64,000 bases of DNA, from NCBI GenBank assembly GCA_016124745.1, contig WGNC01000018.1, positions 124,001 to 188,000 on the forward strand, written 5' to 3'. Positions 11,233-22,339 of this stretch are shown here, piece by piece (the stretch's first letter is position 1; the number at the start of each line of letters is the position of its first letter). Under the pieces are notes generated by a model. That model saw only the letters and a list, made by a program, of their open reading frames with translations. It had not been told where the DNA came from and ran no database searches. This DNA is from Thiobacillus sp. (GTDB lineage: Bacteria > Pseudomonadota > Gammaproteobacteria > Burkholderiales > Thiobacillaceae). The translations under genes and the position numbers were made by a program.

Positions 11233-13215
11233 TCAGGTCGGGGCGAACGCCTGCCGCCAGTCACGTCCCAGTAGCGCGATGACCTGTTCGGCCGGGACCG
11301 GCGGGCTGAAGAGATGTCCCTGCATGACCTGGCAGCCCAGTGTGCGCAGCGATTCGAGCTGCGCTTCCGTTTCCACCCCTTCGGCGACGGTACCGAGATC
11401 CAGTCCCCTGCTCAGGGCCAGAATCGAACTGATGAGTGCCGCGTTGACGGGCGCGGTGTGAATGTCATTGACGAAGTAGCGGTCGATTTTCAGGATGTCG
11501 AGCGGGAAGCGCTTCAGGTGCGCCAGGGACGAATAGCCGGTGCCGAAGTCGTCGACCGCCACGCTGACGCCCAGCGCTTTCAAGGTGTGGATGCGTTTGA
11601 CCGCATTGTTGATGTCCTCCATGAAAATGCCTTCGGTCAGTTCGATTTCCAGCGCGTGCGGTGGCAGCCCGGACCGGTCCAGCGCGACGGCGATGCTCGG
11701 GATCAGATCCTCGTGCCAGAATTCCTTGCCCGAGAGGTTGATGGCCAGACGGAGATCGGCATACCCGGCGGCATGCCAGCCCGCGGTCTGCCGGCAGGCC
11801 GATTCAAGCAGTTTGCGCCCGACATTGACGATCGCACCGGTTTCTTCCAGCATTTCCAGAAACACGCCCGGGGCGAGCATGCCCTTGCTCGGGTGATTCC
11901 AGCGGATCAAAGCCTCGACGGCAGGGATGCGTCCGGTTTCAAGATTGACCTGCGGCTGGTAGTGAAAAGCGAATTCGTTTCGTTCCAGCGCATAGTGCAG
12001 GTCGGTCTCGAGTGCCAGCCTCTCCTCGGCCAGGGCATTCATCGCCGGGTCGTACAACTGGAAGCGGTTCCTGCCACCCCCCTTGGCGTGGTACATCGCG
12101 GTATCGGCATGCTTCAGCAGGCTGTCGGCATCCCTGCCATCGTTCGGATAGACGCTGACGCCGATGCTGCAACTGCAGAACAGTTCCCGCTCGGCAATGC
12201 GGCAGGGTGCCGCCACGGCAGCGAGCATTTTCTCCACGATCTGCAGGATGTGCCTGATCTCGGCCACATCGCTGACCACGACGACGAATTCGTCGCCGCC
12301 CAGTCGCGCCACGACGTCCTCGGCCCGAGCCGTCGTCCGCAGGCGCCGCGCCACTTCGCAAATCAGCTGGTCGCCGCTGGCATGGCCGAGCGTATCGTTG
12401 ACGCGCTTGAAGCGGTCCATGTCGACGAACATCACGCCCACCAGGGTGTCGTGGCGTTCGGCGCGCAGGAGCGACTGTTGCAGGCGGTCCATGAACAGCA
12501 TGCGGTTGGGCAGGCCGGTCAGGGCGTCCTCGGTTGCGAGACGTTCGCGCTCGCGACCGACGCGGCCGGTGTAGTGCAGGACGAAAGCCGCGACGAGCAC
12601 CCCGATCAGCAGGGCGAACCCCGACAGCGCGAGCATCCAGTGATGCGCCACCTTCTGCTCCTGATTCGCCCTTTGGCGCGCTGCCAGCGCAGATTCTTGT
12701 GTTTCGGCATCGAGTTGCGACAGCACGGCCATGACATCGTCTTGCGCGGGAATGGCCCGGTTCAGCACCAGATCCACCGCATCCTGGCTGAAGTTGGCGC
12801 TGAACAGGTCGATGACCTGGTCCTGGATCGGCTGGGCAACACGGGTCTTCTGGCCCTGCAGGGCGAACAGTTCCTGTTCCCTGGCGCTGAGGGGCAGCTG
12901 GCGAAGCGCATCACGCGCCATGACAAACTTCGATCCGTTCAGGTTGAACTGCATCAGCAACGCGTCCAATTCGAAGGGATCGTCGATCCTGGGAAGCATC
13001 AGCATGATCATCGTGCGCTCGCGCGCGGCGATCACCATGGATTTGGTGAGGTTCTGCTTGCGCATGTGGACGTCGACGACCTCATCGAGGTTGGCCGTGG
13101 TCTCCGCCAGCTGCCTCAGGCCGATCGCGGTGACAAACAGGATCAGCAGCAGTTGCGTGAGAAATCCTGCCAGCAGGGCGAACTTCCAGGCCGAGGCTCG
13201 TCCGATACCCTTCAT
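11233..13215 (-). CDS. Diguanylate cyclase/phosphodiesterase (GGDEF + EAL) with N-terminal membrane sensor region
   Basis: Intact RLGGDEFVVVV and EALIRWNHP motifs; two N-terminal transmembrane segments flank a helical region. Confidence 0.92.
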   Translation of the reverse strand: MKGIGRASAWKFALLAGFLTQLLLILFVTAIGLRQLAETTANLDEVVDVHMRKQNLTKSMVIAARERTMIMLMLPRIDDPFELDALLMQFNLNGSKFVMARDALRQLPLSAREQELFALQGQKTRVAQPIQDQVIDLFSANFSQDAVDLVLNRAIPAQDDVMAVLSQLDAETQESALAARQRANQEQKVAHHWMLALSGFALLIGVLVAAFVLHYTGRVGRERERLATEDALTGLPNRMLFMDRLQQSLLRAERHDTLVGVMFVDMDRFKRVNDTLGHASGDQLICEVARRLRTTARAEDVVARLGGDEFVVVVSDVAEIRHILQIVEKMLAAVAAPCRIAERELFCSCSIGVSVYPNDGRDADSLLKHADTAMYHAKGGGRNRFQLYDPAMNALAEERLALETDLHYALERNEFAFHYQPQVNLETGRIPAVEALIRWNHPSKGMLAPGVFLEMLEETGAIVNVGRKLLESACRQTAGWHAAGYADLRLAINLSGKEFWHEDLIPSIAVALDRSGLPPHALEIELTEGIFMEDINNAVKRIHTLKALGVSVAVDDFGTGYSSLAHLKRFPLDILKIDRYFVNDIHTAPVNAALISSILALSRGLDLGTVAEGVETEAQLESLRTLGCQVMQGHLFSPPVPAEQVIALLGRDWRQAFAPT

Positions 13216-13512
13216 GGCATCTCGCTGGATCGGCTCGAATGCAGCAGATGGGGTGAAAGCTCAGATCGGGACATGCATGGTGTCGACATGGCTATGAATT
13301 GAAAAAACGGCGTTTCGGGGCGCGCGCACCGGACAACAGGTTGAGGTGCGTCGGCAACCGGTCCGCAGGCCGCTCACCCGGTCCTCACATTTCTTACGGC
13401 ACTTACCCTGAACAAATAGAGTGCAAACAGCGAAATACCGTGCAGGTCTTCCCGGCCGGGCGGCCGCAATCCCTGGAGCGGGCCCGGGATGGGCTGTCCT
13501 GAGCATGCAGTC

Positions 13513-14292
13513 TCAAAGCGGATTGCGCAGTCGCGCCGCGATTTCTTCCACCGACATGCGCGTCGTGTCGATGACGGGCAGGCCGTGATGCGCGAACAGG
13601 CGTTCGGCGGCTGCAAGTTCGGCGCGGCATTGTTCCAGCGTGGCGTAGCGGCTGTCGGGATAGCGCACCTGACGGATGGCGGCGAGGCGCTCGGCGGACA
13701 GGGTGAGGCCGCGCAGTCGGGGCAGATGGCTGAGCAGGACAGCGGGCAGGGCGGGATGGTCGAGGTCGTCCGGGGTGAGCGGATAGTTGGCGGCCCGCAG
13801 GCCGTATTGCAGGGCGAGGTAGAGCGCGGTGGGCGTCTTGCCGACGCGCGAGACGCCGACGAGGATCAGATCGGCCTGGTCCAGGCGCTGAGGCTGCAGG
13901 CCGTCGTCCAGCGCCAGGCTGAAATTCACTGCCTCCATGCGCGATTCGTAGTTGTTCGCCATGCCGTGCGTGCGGCCGCCGCTGGGGGTGGCCGACTGTC
14001 CCAGTTCGGACTCCAGGGCCGGGGCCAGATGCTCGAAGACATCGAGCAGTCTGGCGCCGCTTTCACGCAGCGCGCTGCGCAGGGCCGGGTCGGTCAGCGT
14101 GGAAAAGACCAGTGCATCCGGCGTCTCGGCGATCTGCCGGGCGACGCCCTGCGCTTTTGCCGGGCTGTCGATGAAAGGCAGCACAATCAGGCTAAACTCG
14201 AAAGCGGGAAACTGCGACAGCACGCTCTTCGCCACCGCCTCGACGGTGACGCCGGTGTGATCGGAGACGCAGAATGCAGTGCGTATGTTCAT
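13513..14292 (-). CDS. ppsR: PEP synthase regulatory kinase/pyrophosphorylase (PSRP, DUF299)
   Basis: [43 protein letters not shown]; divergent from ppsA. Confidence 0.93.
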   Translation of the reverse strand: MNIRTAFCVSDHTGVTVEAVAKSVLSQFPAFEFSLIVLPFIDSPAKAQGVARQIAETPDALVFSTLTDPALRSALRESGARLLDVFEHLAPALESELGQSATPSGGRTHGMANNYESRMEAVNFSLALDDGLQPQRLDQADLILVGVSRVGKTPTALYLALQYGLRAANYPLTPDDLDHPALPAVLLSHLPRLRGLTLSAERLAAIRQVRYPDSRYATLEQCRAELAAAERLFAHHGLPVIDTTRMSVEEIAARLRNPL

Positions 14293-14302
14293 GGAGAGGA
14301 TT

Positions 14303-16648
14303 ATGCCCGGCTCGACTGACTATATCGTTCCACTGGACTCCCTGTCGATGGCGGACGTGCCGCGGGTAGGCGGCAAGAACGCCTCGCTCGGCGAAATGAT
14401 CGGCAAGCTGTCCGGTGCGGGCGTCAAGGTGCCGGGCGGGTTCGCCACCACCGCGCAGGCGTTCTGGGACTTTCTCGATCACAACGATCTGCGGGCGCGC
14501 ATCAATGCGCGGCTGGCAGCGCTGGACGTGGCGGACGTCACGGCGCTGGCCCAGGCTGGGATGGAAATTCGCAACTGGGTCGAGGCGGCCGACCTGCCGG
14601 CGGCGCTGAACGACGGTTTGCGCGCGGCCTATCGCACGCTCGGCGACAAGGTGTCGGTCGCGGTGCGTTCGTCCGCCACCGCGGAAGACCTGCCCGACGC
14701 CTCGTTTGCCGGACAGCAGGAAACCTATCTGCACGTGCAGGGCGAGGACGACCTGCTGCTGTACGTGAAAAAGGTCTTCGCCTCGCTCTACAACGACCGC
14801 GCGATTTCCTATCGCGTGCACCACGGCTTCGACCATGCCGGTGTCGCCTTGTCGGCGGGCGTGCAGCGCATGGTGCGTTCCGACCGTGCGAGTGCGGGCG
14901 TGATGTTCACGCTCGACACCGAATCGGGCTTTCGTGATGTGGTGTTCATCACGTCTGCCTACGGACTCGGCGAAACCGTGGTGCAGGGCTCGGTGAACCC
15001 GGACGAGTTCTATGTGCACAAGCCGATGCTGGCGCTGAAGCACCCTGCCGTGGTGCGGCGCGAGATCGGCAGCAAGCTCACGCGCATGGTCTGGCGCAAC
15101 GGCGCCACCGTGATCGAGGACACCCCGGAAGAGCTGCGCCGGCGTTATTCGCTGAGCGACAGCGAAGTGCTGGAACTGGCGCGCCAGGCGGTGACGATCG
15201 AAAAACACTATGGCCGCCCGATGGATATCGAATGGGCGAAGGACGGCGAAACCGGCGAACTGTTCATCGTGCAGGCACGCCCGGAAACGGTGAAGGCGCG
15301 CGCCAGCGGCATCGGCGAGCGCTACGTGCTGGAGGGGACGGGCGAGGTGCGCATCAGCGGCCGCGCGATCGGCCAGAAGATCGGCGCCGGCGCGGTACGC
15401 GTGATCGCCAGCCCGGCCGAGATGAACCGGGTGCAGCCGGGCGACATACTGGTGACCGACATGACCGACCCCGACTGGGAGCCGGTGATGAAACGTGCTG
15501 CGGCCATCGTCACCAACCGCGGCGGACGCACCTGCCACGCGGCGATCGTGGCGCGCGAACTGGGCATCCCCGCCGTGGTTGGCACGGGCGACGCCACCAC
15601 CGTCCTCAAGGAAGGCGAGCCGGTCACGGTGTCATGCGCCGAGGGGGATACCGGCATGGTGTACGCAGGCAAGCTGGCATTCACGGTGGAGGCGCTGGCG
15701 CAAGAAACGCTGCCCGAGCCGCCGGTCAAGCTGATGATGAACGTGGGCAATCCCGAGCGGGCGTTCGAATTCGCGCAGATCCCGAATCACGGCGTCGGCC
15801 TCGCGCGGCTGGAATTCATCATCGCGCGCATGATCGGCGTGCACCCGCTGGCGCTGCTGGAATATGACACGCAGTCACCCGAGGTGCGCGACGCGATCGA
15901 CCTGCGCATCGCAGGCTATGCCGACCCGGTGTCGTTCTACGTCGACAGGCTAGCCGAGGGCATCGCCACCCTGGCGGCGGCCTTCTGGCCGCAGCCTGTC
16001 ATCGTGCGATTGTCCGACTTCAAATCCAACGAATACGCCAACCTGCTCGGCGGCGAACGTTATGAACCGAAGGAAGAAAACCCCATGCTCGGGCTGCGCG
16101 GCGCGGCCCGCTACGTATCGACGATGTTCCGTCCGGCGTTCGAGCTGGAGTGTCGCGCGCTGAAACAGGTGCGCGACGTCATGGGACTGACCAACGTCGA
16201 AGTGATGATGCCCTTCGTGCGCACGCTGGAGGAATGCGCGGCCGTGGTCGGCCTGCTCGATGCCAATGGCCTCAGGCGCGGCGACAGCGGCCTGCGCCTC
16301 ATCATGATGTGCGAGATTCCGTCCAACGTGCTGCTGGCCGACGATTTCCTGCAGCACGTCGACGGCTACTCCATCGGTAGCAACGACCTGACGCAGCTCA
16401 CGCTCGGCATCGACCGCGATTCCGGGCTGGTGGCCGGCGGCTTCGACGAGCGCAATCCCGCGGTGAAGAAACTGCTGGCCGAGGCGATCGCCGCCTGCAA
16501 CCGGCACGGCAAATATGTCGGCATCTGCGGCCAGGGACCGAGCGACCATCCCGACCTGGCCGACTGGCTGGTGGACGCCGGGATCGGTTCGATTTCGCTG
16601 AATCCGGATACGGTGGTGGCGACCTGGCGCCGGCTCGTCCGGGCCTGA
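14303..16648 (+). CDS. ppsA: Phosphoenolpyruvate synthase
   Basis: [56 protein letters not shown]. Confidence 0.97.
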   Translation: MPGSTDYIVPLDSLSMADVPRVGGKNASLGEMIGKLSGAGVKVPGGFATTAQAFWDFLDHNDLRARINARLAALDVADVTALAQAGMEIRNWVEAADLPAALNDGLRAAYRTLGDKVSVAVRSSATAEDLPDASFAGQQETYLHVQGEDDLLLYVKKVFASLYNDRAISYRVHHGFDHAGVALSAGVQRMVRSDRASAGVMFTLDTESGFRDVVFITSAYGLGETVVQGSVNPDEFYVHKPMLALKHPAVVRREIGSKLTRMVWRNGATVIEDTPEELRRRYSLSDSEVLELARQAVTIEKHYGRPMDIEWAKDGETGELFIVQARPETVKARASGIGERYVLEGTGEVRISGRAIGQKIGAGAVRVIASPAEMNRVQPGDILVTDMTDPDWEPVMKRAAAIVTNRGGRTCHAAIVARELGIPAVVGTGDATTVLKEGEPVTVSCAEGDTGMVYAGKLAFTVEALAQETLPEPPVKLMMNVGNPERAFEFAQIPNHGVGLARLEFIIARMIGVHPLALLEYDTQSPEVRDAIDLRIAGYADPVSFYVDRLAEGIATLAAAFWPQPVIVRLSDFKSNEYANLLGGERYEPKEENPMLGLRGAARYVSTMFRPAFELECRALKQVRDVMGLTNVEVMMPFVRTLEECAAVVGLLDANGLRRGDSGLRLIMMCEIPSNVLLADDFLQHVDGYSIGSNDLTQLTLGIDRDSGLVAGGFDERNPAVKKLLAEAIAACNRHGKYVGICGQGPSDHPDLADWLVDAGIGSISLNPDTVVATWRRLVRA

Positions 16649-16673
16649 GCACCGGCGGGTGCTCACAATCGGA

Positions 16674-17363
16674 CTACCCCTGAAAAGCCTTGAGACGCTG
16701 CGCGTCGAGGATGCGCAAGGTGCGTCCCTTCACTTCGATGAGTCCGGCGGTCACCAGGTGATGCAGCACGCGCGACAGGGTTTCCGGTGCCAGGCTGAGG
16801 CGTGAAGCCAGCATTTGCTTGCTGGTATCGAGCTTGACCTCGTACTGCGCCGCGTACTTCTCGGGAGCCTGGTGCGACAAAAAGCACACCACACGCTGCA
16901 CGCTGTTCATCAGCGTGCAGGTTTCCATGTCCGCCATCAGCTGGTGCAGCTTCATCGACAGGCTGGCCAGCATTTTGCGGGCAAAGCGCGGATCGTGATC
17001 GAGCACCTCCAGCAGCACCTTCTTGCTCGCAACCAGCAATACGCTGTCCTGCGTGGCCTGTGCCGAGACGGGGCAGGGAATGTCCAGGAACACGATGGCT
17101 TCGGCAAACGCCGCGCCGGCATTCATGGTACCGATGACCTTTTCCAATCCATGCTGCGTCGGAATGGACAGCTTGACCTGTCCCGTGACCACGACATAAA
17201 TGCCGTCGAGCCGGTCTCCCTTGTTGAACAGCATTTCGCTGGCACGCGCCTTGTATTCGCGAACACCGGGCAACAACATCGAGACCTCATCCGTGCTCAG
17301 CTCGCTGAACAACGGCAATTGGGTCAGCACGTCCCTGAATGAATCCGGGGTGTAGGGCGTCAT
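16674..17363 (-). CDS. Crp/Fnr family transcriptional regulator (DNR-like, no N-terminal Fe-S cysteine cluster)
   Basis: cNMP-binding-type beta barrel plus HTH with LAPETLSRVLHHL (E-xx-SR as in FNR recognition helix); no N-terminal Cys; divergent from napD. Confidence 0.85.
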   Translation of the reverse strand: MTPYTPDSFRDVLTQLPLFSELSTDEVSMLLPGVREYKARASEMLFNKGDRLDGIYVVVTGQVKLSIPTQHGLEKVIGTMNAGAAFAEAIVFLDIPCPVSAQATQDSVLLVASKKVLLEVLDHDPRFARKMLASLSMKLHQLMADMETCTLMNSVQRVVCFLSHQAPEKYAAQYEVKLDTSKQMLASRLSLAPETLSRVLHHLVTAGLIEVKGRTLRILDAQRLKAFQG

Positions 17364-17425
17364 AGGCAGGTCTCCGCTCTTTATGGTTGATTGTTACCAA
17401 ATTTTAGCCCAATAAGCCGAGAAAC

Positions 17426-17439
17426 TTGATCTGCATCAA
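17426..17439. promoter_or_regulatory. FNR/ANR/DNR-type box upstream of napD
   Basis: Perfect dyad TTGAT-CTGC-ATCAA; CAAAAT hexamer at 17462 at class II spacing. Confidence 0.85.
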
Positions 17440-17496
17440 GGCCGACAGCGTTTTGTCAGATCAAAATTCGCCACTCACGATCCCCGGGAAAAGCGC

Positions 17497-17808
17497 ATGA
17501 ATATATCTGGAATCCTTGTGACGGCCCTGCCCGAGCACATAGCGGAAGTGGCGCGCTCCCTGTCGAACCTGCCGGGGCTGGACGTGACTCAGATCCACGC
17601 CGCCAGCGGCAAGCTGGTGGTGGTGCAGGAGGCCGCCAGCGTGGGAGAGGAAGTCGAGGCCTTCAAGCGCATCCGCACCTTGCCGAAGGTCATCGCCGTC
17701 GACCTGGTGCAGCATTATTTCGAAGACGACAACGAGTTGATCGACGCCATTCCGGATGAACTGATTCGCCTGGAAGGCATTCACGTGCCCACTGCATTGC
17801 AAGACTAA
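17497..17808 (+). CDS. napD: Periplasmic nitrate reductase maturation chaperone NapD
   Basis: NISGILVTALPEHIAEVARSLSNLPGLDVTQIHAASGKLVVV; directly upstream of napA. Confidence 0.88.
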   Translation: MNISGILVTALPEHIAEVARSLSNLPGLDVTQIHAASGKLVVVQEAASVGEEVEAFKRIRTLPKVIAVDLVQHYFEDDNELIDAIPDELIRLEGIHVPTALQD

Positions 17809-17830
17809 GGCAAGACTAAGGCAAGACTAA
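17799..17830 (+). repeat. Three tandem copies of 11-bp GCAAGACTAAG across the napD stop codon
   Basis: gcaagactaag gcaagactaag gcaagactaa read directly at 17799, 17810, 17821. Confidence 0.95.
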
Positions 17831-17841
17831 AGGAGACCATC

Positions 17842-20595
17842 ATGCATCTGTCCCGTCGCGAATTCATCAAGTCCGGCATTGCCGCGAGCACAGCCGCCGC
17901 GGTCGGGTTGCCGATCTCGAAACTGGCCGAGGCCGCCTCAACCGAACTGGAAAAGGACTGGCAGTGGGACAAATCGGTTTGCCGCTTCTGCGGCGTCGGT
18001 TGCGGCATCATGGTGGCGACGCATAACGGCCGCATCGTTGCCACCAAGGGCGACCCTGCAGCGCCCGTCAACAAGGGGCTCAACTGCATCAAGGGCTATT
18101 TCAACGGCAAGATCATGTACGGCAAGGATCGCCTGACCCAGCCCTTGCTGCGCATGAAGGACGGCAAGTTCGACAAGAAGGGCCAGTTCGTTCCGGTGAC
18201 CTGGGAGCAGGCCTTCGACGAGATGGAACGCCAGTGGCGCAGGGTCTACGCCGAGAAGGGGCCGACCGGGATCGCCATCATCGGTTCCGGCCAGTACACC
18301 ATCCAGGAAGGCTATACAGCGGCCAAGCTCATGAAGGCGGGCATGCGCAGCAACAACCTGGACCCGAACGCGCGCAACTGCATGGCCTCGGCCGTCGCGG
18401 CCTTCATCCAGACCTTCGGCATCGACGAGCCCATGGGCAACTACGACGACATCGAGCATACGGACTCCATCGTGCTGTGGGGGGCCAACATGGCGGAATG
18501 CCATCCCATCCTGTGGTCACGCGTCGCCGACCGGCGTCTCACGAACAAGAATGTGCGAGTGGTCAACCTCTCCACCTACCACAACATGAGTTCGGACCTG
18601 GCCGATCTGGAGATTATCTTCAAGCCCAACACCGATCTCGCGATCCAGAACTACATCGCGCGTGAGATTCTCGCGCGCGATGCGGTGAACTGGGACTTCG
18701 TCAACAATCATTGCGTGTTTTCCACCGGTCCCTACGACATCGGTTACGGCTTGCGGCCGAACGACAAGTTCGCATCCCCCGCGGAAAAGGATATCCAGGC
18801 CAAGGAACTCAAGGTCACGCTCGACAAGAATGAAGCCATCGCCCAGCGCAGGCAGCCCGGCGAGGTCGTGGAGCAGAAGAACGCTGCCACGGCCGGCAAG
18901 CACTGGATGATCAATTTCGAGGCGTTCAAGCAAGGGGTGGAGCCCTACACCCTGGATTTCGTCGCCGAACTGGCCAAGGGCGACCCGGACGAGTCGCTCG
19001 ACAGCTTCAAGGCCAAGCTCAAGCAGCTGGCCGATCTCTACATCGACCCCAAGCGTAACGTGACGTCTTTCTGGACCATGGGCTTCAACCAGCACCAGCG
19101 CGGGACCTGGGTCAACGAGCAGGCCTACATGAATCATCTGCTGCTGGGCAAGATCTCCAAGCCCGGTAACAGTCCGTTCTCGCTGACCGGACAACCCTCC
19201 GCCTGCGGCACCGCGCGCGAGGTGGGCACCTTCGCCCATCGCCTGCCGGCCGACATGGTGGTGGACAATCTCAAGCACCGGGAAATGAGCGAGGGTATCT
19301 GGAAGCTTCCGGCCAAGACCTTGAACCCCAAGGTCGGCAGCCACATCGTCAAGATCATGCGCGATCTCGAAGACGGCAGCGTCAAGTGGTGCTGGGTGCA
19401 GGTGAACAACCCCTTCCAGCACAACGCCAATGCGAACCACTGGCTCAAGGCGGCGCGTGAAAATGACAATTTCATCATCGTCTCCGAAGCCTATCCCAGC
19501 ATCTCGGCCAAGGTGGCCGACCTCATTCTGCCGGTGGCGATGATCTACGAAAAATGGGGCGGCTACGGCAACGCCGAGCGCCGCACCCAGCTCTGGCGCC
19601 AGCAGGTGCCGCCGCCAGGACAGGCGCGTGCCGACGTCTGGCAGATGTTTGAATTCTCCAAGCGCATCAAGCTCAAGGATGTCTGGGGCGAGCAGAACAT
19701 ACCCGGACTGAAAGCGGAGGGCTTCCCCGACGGCAAGTTGCCCAGCGTGCTCGATGAGGCGGTGAGGATGGGCTATTCGCCCGACGACAGCCTGTACAAG
19801 GTGCTCTATGCCACGCCGGACAGCAAGAAGTTCGCCTGGCCCGATCCCGTGGCCAAGGGGCATGCCAACCATGTTGCCGAGCTGGTGGGCGAGAACTGGT
19901 TCCCGGAAAAAGCCTTGTTCGAGGAATACCGCAAATTCGGCATCGGACATGCCCATGATCTGGCGCCGTTCGATGTCTACCATTCCGACAGCGTGCGCGG
20001 GCTTAAATGGCCGGTGATCGAAAAGGATGGCAAGTGGGTCGAGACACCCTGGCGATTCAACGAGACATACGACACCTATTGCAGGAAAGGCTCGGGCATC
20101 GATTTCTACGGACCGGCGATGAAGGCGTTGCCGGCAGGCAACCTCGACAGCGTCACCGATCCCCAGGCCAAGCCCCTGGCCGGCAAGGCCAAGATTTTCT
20201 TCCGGCCCTATGCGGCGCCCGTCGAGCAGCCCGATGCAACGTACGATCTGTGGCTGTGCACGGGCCGTGTGCTGGAGCAATGGCACTCCGGCACCATGAC
20301 CCAGCGCGTGCCCGAACTGCACCGGGCAATGCCAACCGCGCAGCTCTGGCTGAACCCCGGCGAAGCCAAGAAACGCGGCCTCAAGCGCAACGACCTGGTG
20401 TGGATCGAATCCCGGCGTGGCAAGATCAAGGTCCGGGTGGAGACCGGCGGGCGCAACAGCGTGCCGAGCGGATACGCTTTTGTGCCCTGGTTCGACGAGG
20501 CGGTATTCATCAACCGGCTGACGCTCGACACCACCTGCCCGATTTCGAAAGAGACGGATTACAAGAAATGCGCGGTCAAGGTATACAAGGCCTGA
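17842..20595 (+). CDS. napA: Periplasmic nitrate reductase catalytic subunit NapA (long form, 917 aa)
   Basis: Tat motif SRREFIKSG; 4Fe-4[13 protein letters not shown]; Mo ligand region [40 protein letters not shown]. Confidence 0.95.
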   Translation: MHLSRREFIKSGIAASTAAAVGLPISKLAEAASTELEKDWQWDKSVCRFCGVGCGIMVATHNGRIVATKGDPAAPVNKGLNCIKGYFNGKIMYGKDRLTQPLLRMKDGKFDKKGQFVPVTWEQAFDEMERQWRRVYAEKGPTGIAIIGSGQYTIQEGYTAAKLMKAGMRSNNLDPNARNCMASAVAAFIQTFGIDEPMGNYDDIEHTDSIVLWGANMAECHPILWSRVADRRLTNKNVRVVNLSTYHNMSSDLADLEIIFKPNTDLAIQNYIAREILARDAVNWDFVNNHCVFSTGPYDIGYGLRPNDKFASPAEKDIQAKELKVTLDKNEAIAQRRQPGEVVEQKNAATAGKHWMINFEAFKQGVEPYTLDFVAELAKGDPDESLDSFKAKLKQLADLYIDPKRNVTSFWTMGFNQHQRGTWVNEQAYMNHLLLGKISKPGNSPFSLTGQPSACGTAREVGTFAHRLPADMVVDNLKHREMSEGIWKLPAKTLNPKVGSHIVKIMRDLEDGSVKWCWVQVNNPFQHNANANHWLKAARENDNFIIVSEAYPSISAKVADLILPVAMIYEKWGGYGNAERRTQLWRQQVPPPGQARADVWQMFEFSKRIKLKDVWGEQNIPGLKAEGFPDGKLPSVLDEAVRMGYSPDDSLYKVLYATPDSKKFAWPDPVAKGHANHVAELVGENWFPEKALFEEYRKFGIGHAHDLAPFDVYHSDSVRGLKWPVIEKDGKWVETPWRFNETYDTYCRKGSGIDFYGPAMKALPAGNLDSVTDPQAKPLAGKAKIFFRPYAAPVEQPDATYDLWLCTGRVLEQWHSGTMTQRVPELHRAMPTAQLWLNPGEAKKRGLKRNDLVWIESRRGKIKVRVETGGRNSVPSGYAFVPWFDEAVFINRLTLDTTCPISKETDYKKCAVKVYKA

Positions 20596-20627
20596 GCAGC
20601 GCGGCGCGGGCATAGGGAACGGATGAC

Positions 20628-21410
20628 ATGCAGGCCAGTCGGCGCGAATTCCTGACCAAGGCGGCGCAGGGCGCCGCGGTGGCCGCGTGCGGCGGCCTGA
20701 TCTGGGCGCAGCTGCTGCGCCAGGAAGCGGCCGCCTCGGTGCTGGCGCTGCGTCCGCCGGGCGCATTGGCCGAGCGCGATTTCGCCGCCACCTGCATCAA
20801 GTGCGGCCAGTGCGTCCAGGCCTGCCCCTACGACACCCTGCGTCTGGCACGGGCGGAGGACGACGCGCCGATCGGCACGCCGCATTTCGTGCCGCGCGAC
20901 ATTCCCTGCTACATGTGCAGCGACATCCCCTGCCAGGTAGCGTGCCCGACCGGAGCGCTCTCGCCCGAGCTCAAGAACATCGCCAAGGCGCGCATGGGAC
21001 TTGCGGTGATCGACACCGAATCCTGCCTGTCCTGGCAGGGACTGCGCTGCGAGGTGTGCTACCGCGTCTGCCCGGTCAAGGGCGAGGCCATCACGATCGA
21101 GAACCGTTCGCGGGTAGTCAGCAAGCATGCCCTGTTCGTTCCCCACGTTCATTCGCAGGCGTGCACCGGCTGCGGCATGTGTGAGGATGCCTGCCCCACC
21201 GAAAAGGCGGCGATCCGGGTGCTCAATCCCGCCCTGGTGCAGGGCAGGATCGGCAGCCACTACCGTCTGGGCTGGCTGTCGGACACGCCCATCACGCAGG
21301 ACTTCAAGCCACCCGAGGCGCCGCCTGCAGTGGGCCCGGCCGTCACCGAGCCGTCCGCGCCGAAAACCGCGCCGGGCATGGACGTACTCAATCAGGGGAT
21401 CGATCCATGA
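20628..21410 (+). CDS. napG: Ferredoxin-type protein NapG
   Basis: Tat motif SRREFLTK and several CxxCxxCxxxCP clusters (CIKCGQCVQACP, CTGCGMCEDACP). Confidence 0.92.
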   Translation: MQASRREFLTKAAQGAAVAACGGLIWAQLLRQEAAASVLALRPPGALAERDFAATCIKCGQCVQACPYDTLRLARAEDDAPIGTPHFVPRDIPCYMCSDIPCQVACPTGALSPELKNIAKARMGLAVIDTESCLSWQGLRCEVCYRVCPVKGEAITIENRSRVVSKHALFVPHVHSQACTGCGMCEDACPTEKAAIRVLNPALVQGRIGSHYRLGWLSDTPITQDFKPPEAPPAVGPAVTEPSAPKTAPGMDVLNQGIDP

Positions 21411-22339
21411 GCGCGATACCGCTGTCCACGCGCCGGGCAGCGCGCCTGTACACCCCGCCCGCCACGTTGGCCGGCAAGCTGCACGACGCGGGCTACCTGA
21501 TCCTGCGCCGGATCACGCAGGTCGGCGTGCTGCTGCTGTTCTTCGGCACGCTGCATTGGGGCTGGCAGGTCATGGGTCAGCCCGTGCTGCGCGGCAACCT
21601 GTCCGCCTCCGAATTGCTCGGTGTCATTCCCCTGGCCGATCCGTTCGCCGTGCTGCAGCAGCTCGCCAGCGGCCATGCCCTGCAGGCCACGGTGCTGTTG
21701 GGCGCTGCCATTCTGCTGGTTTTCTATGCCCTGGCAGGACGGGTGTTTTGCAGTTGGGTATGCCCGATGAACATGGTGACCGATCTGGCCGGCTGGCTGC
21801 GCGGCAAATTCGACCTCAATAACCTGTTTCGCCTGCAGCGCGGCACCCGCTACTGGGTGATGGGCATGGCGCTCGTCCTGTCCGCGCTGATGGGCGTGGC
21901 AGCATTCGAGTGGGTGAGCCCGATTTCCATGCTGCACCGCGAAATCATTTTCGGCGTCGGGATGGGGCTGAGCGCGGCGCTCGGCATTTTCATCTTCGAC
22001 CTGCTGATCCTGAAGCATGGCTGGTGCGGCCATCTGTGTCCGCTCGGCGCATTTTATGGATTGCTCGGCAACGCAGCCCTGTTGCGGGTGCGCTTCGATG
22101 ACAGCAGTTGCACCCATTGCGGCGAGTGCGTCCGCGTGTGTCCCGAGCCGCAGGTGCTGAATTTCAAAAAGGCTGCGGAAAGCGGCATGGTCACCGCGGG
22201 CGCGTGCACCAATTGTGCGCGCTGCGTACCCATTTGTCCGGAAGACAGCCTGGATTTCGCCTTGCGCTGGGACGCCCACCCCAGTCCCGGCGCTTCCCAA
22301 CCCCGTACCCCGAACTCAACCGTGAGGAACACACCATGA
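21407..22339 (+). CDS. napH: Quinol dehydrogenase ferredoxin subunit NapH
   Basis: Membrane protein with CSWVCPMNMVTD, CGHLCPLGAFYGL and C-terminal CTHCGECVRVCP/CTNCARCVPICP; ATGA overlaps with napG and napB. Confidence 0.92.
   Translation: MSAIPLSTRRAARLYTPPATLAGKLHDAGYLILRRITQVGVLLLFFGTLHWGWQVMGQPVLRGNLSASELLGVIPLADPFAVLQQLASGHALQATVLLGAAILLVFYALAGRVFCSWVCPMNMVTDLAGWLRGKFDLNNLFRLQRGTRYWVMGMALVLSALMGVAAFEWVSPISMLHREIIFGVGMGLSAALGIFIFDLLILKHGWCGHLCPLGAFYGLLGNAALLRVRFDDSSCTHCGECVRVCPEPQVLNFKKAAESGMVTAGACTNCARCVPICPEDSLDFALRWDAHPSPGASQPRTPNSTVRNTP

Noticed and set aside
18517-20766. 749-aa minus-strand ORF antisense to napA
   Set aside because: Shadow ORF; plus strand carries conserved NapA motifs throughout.
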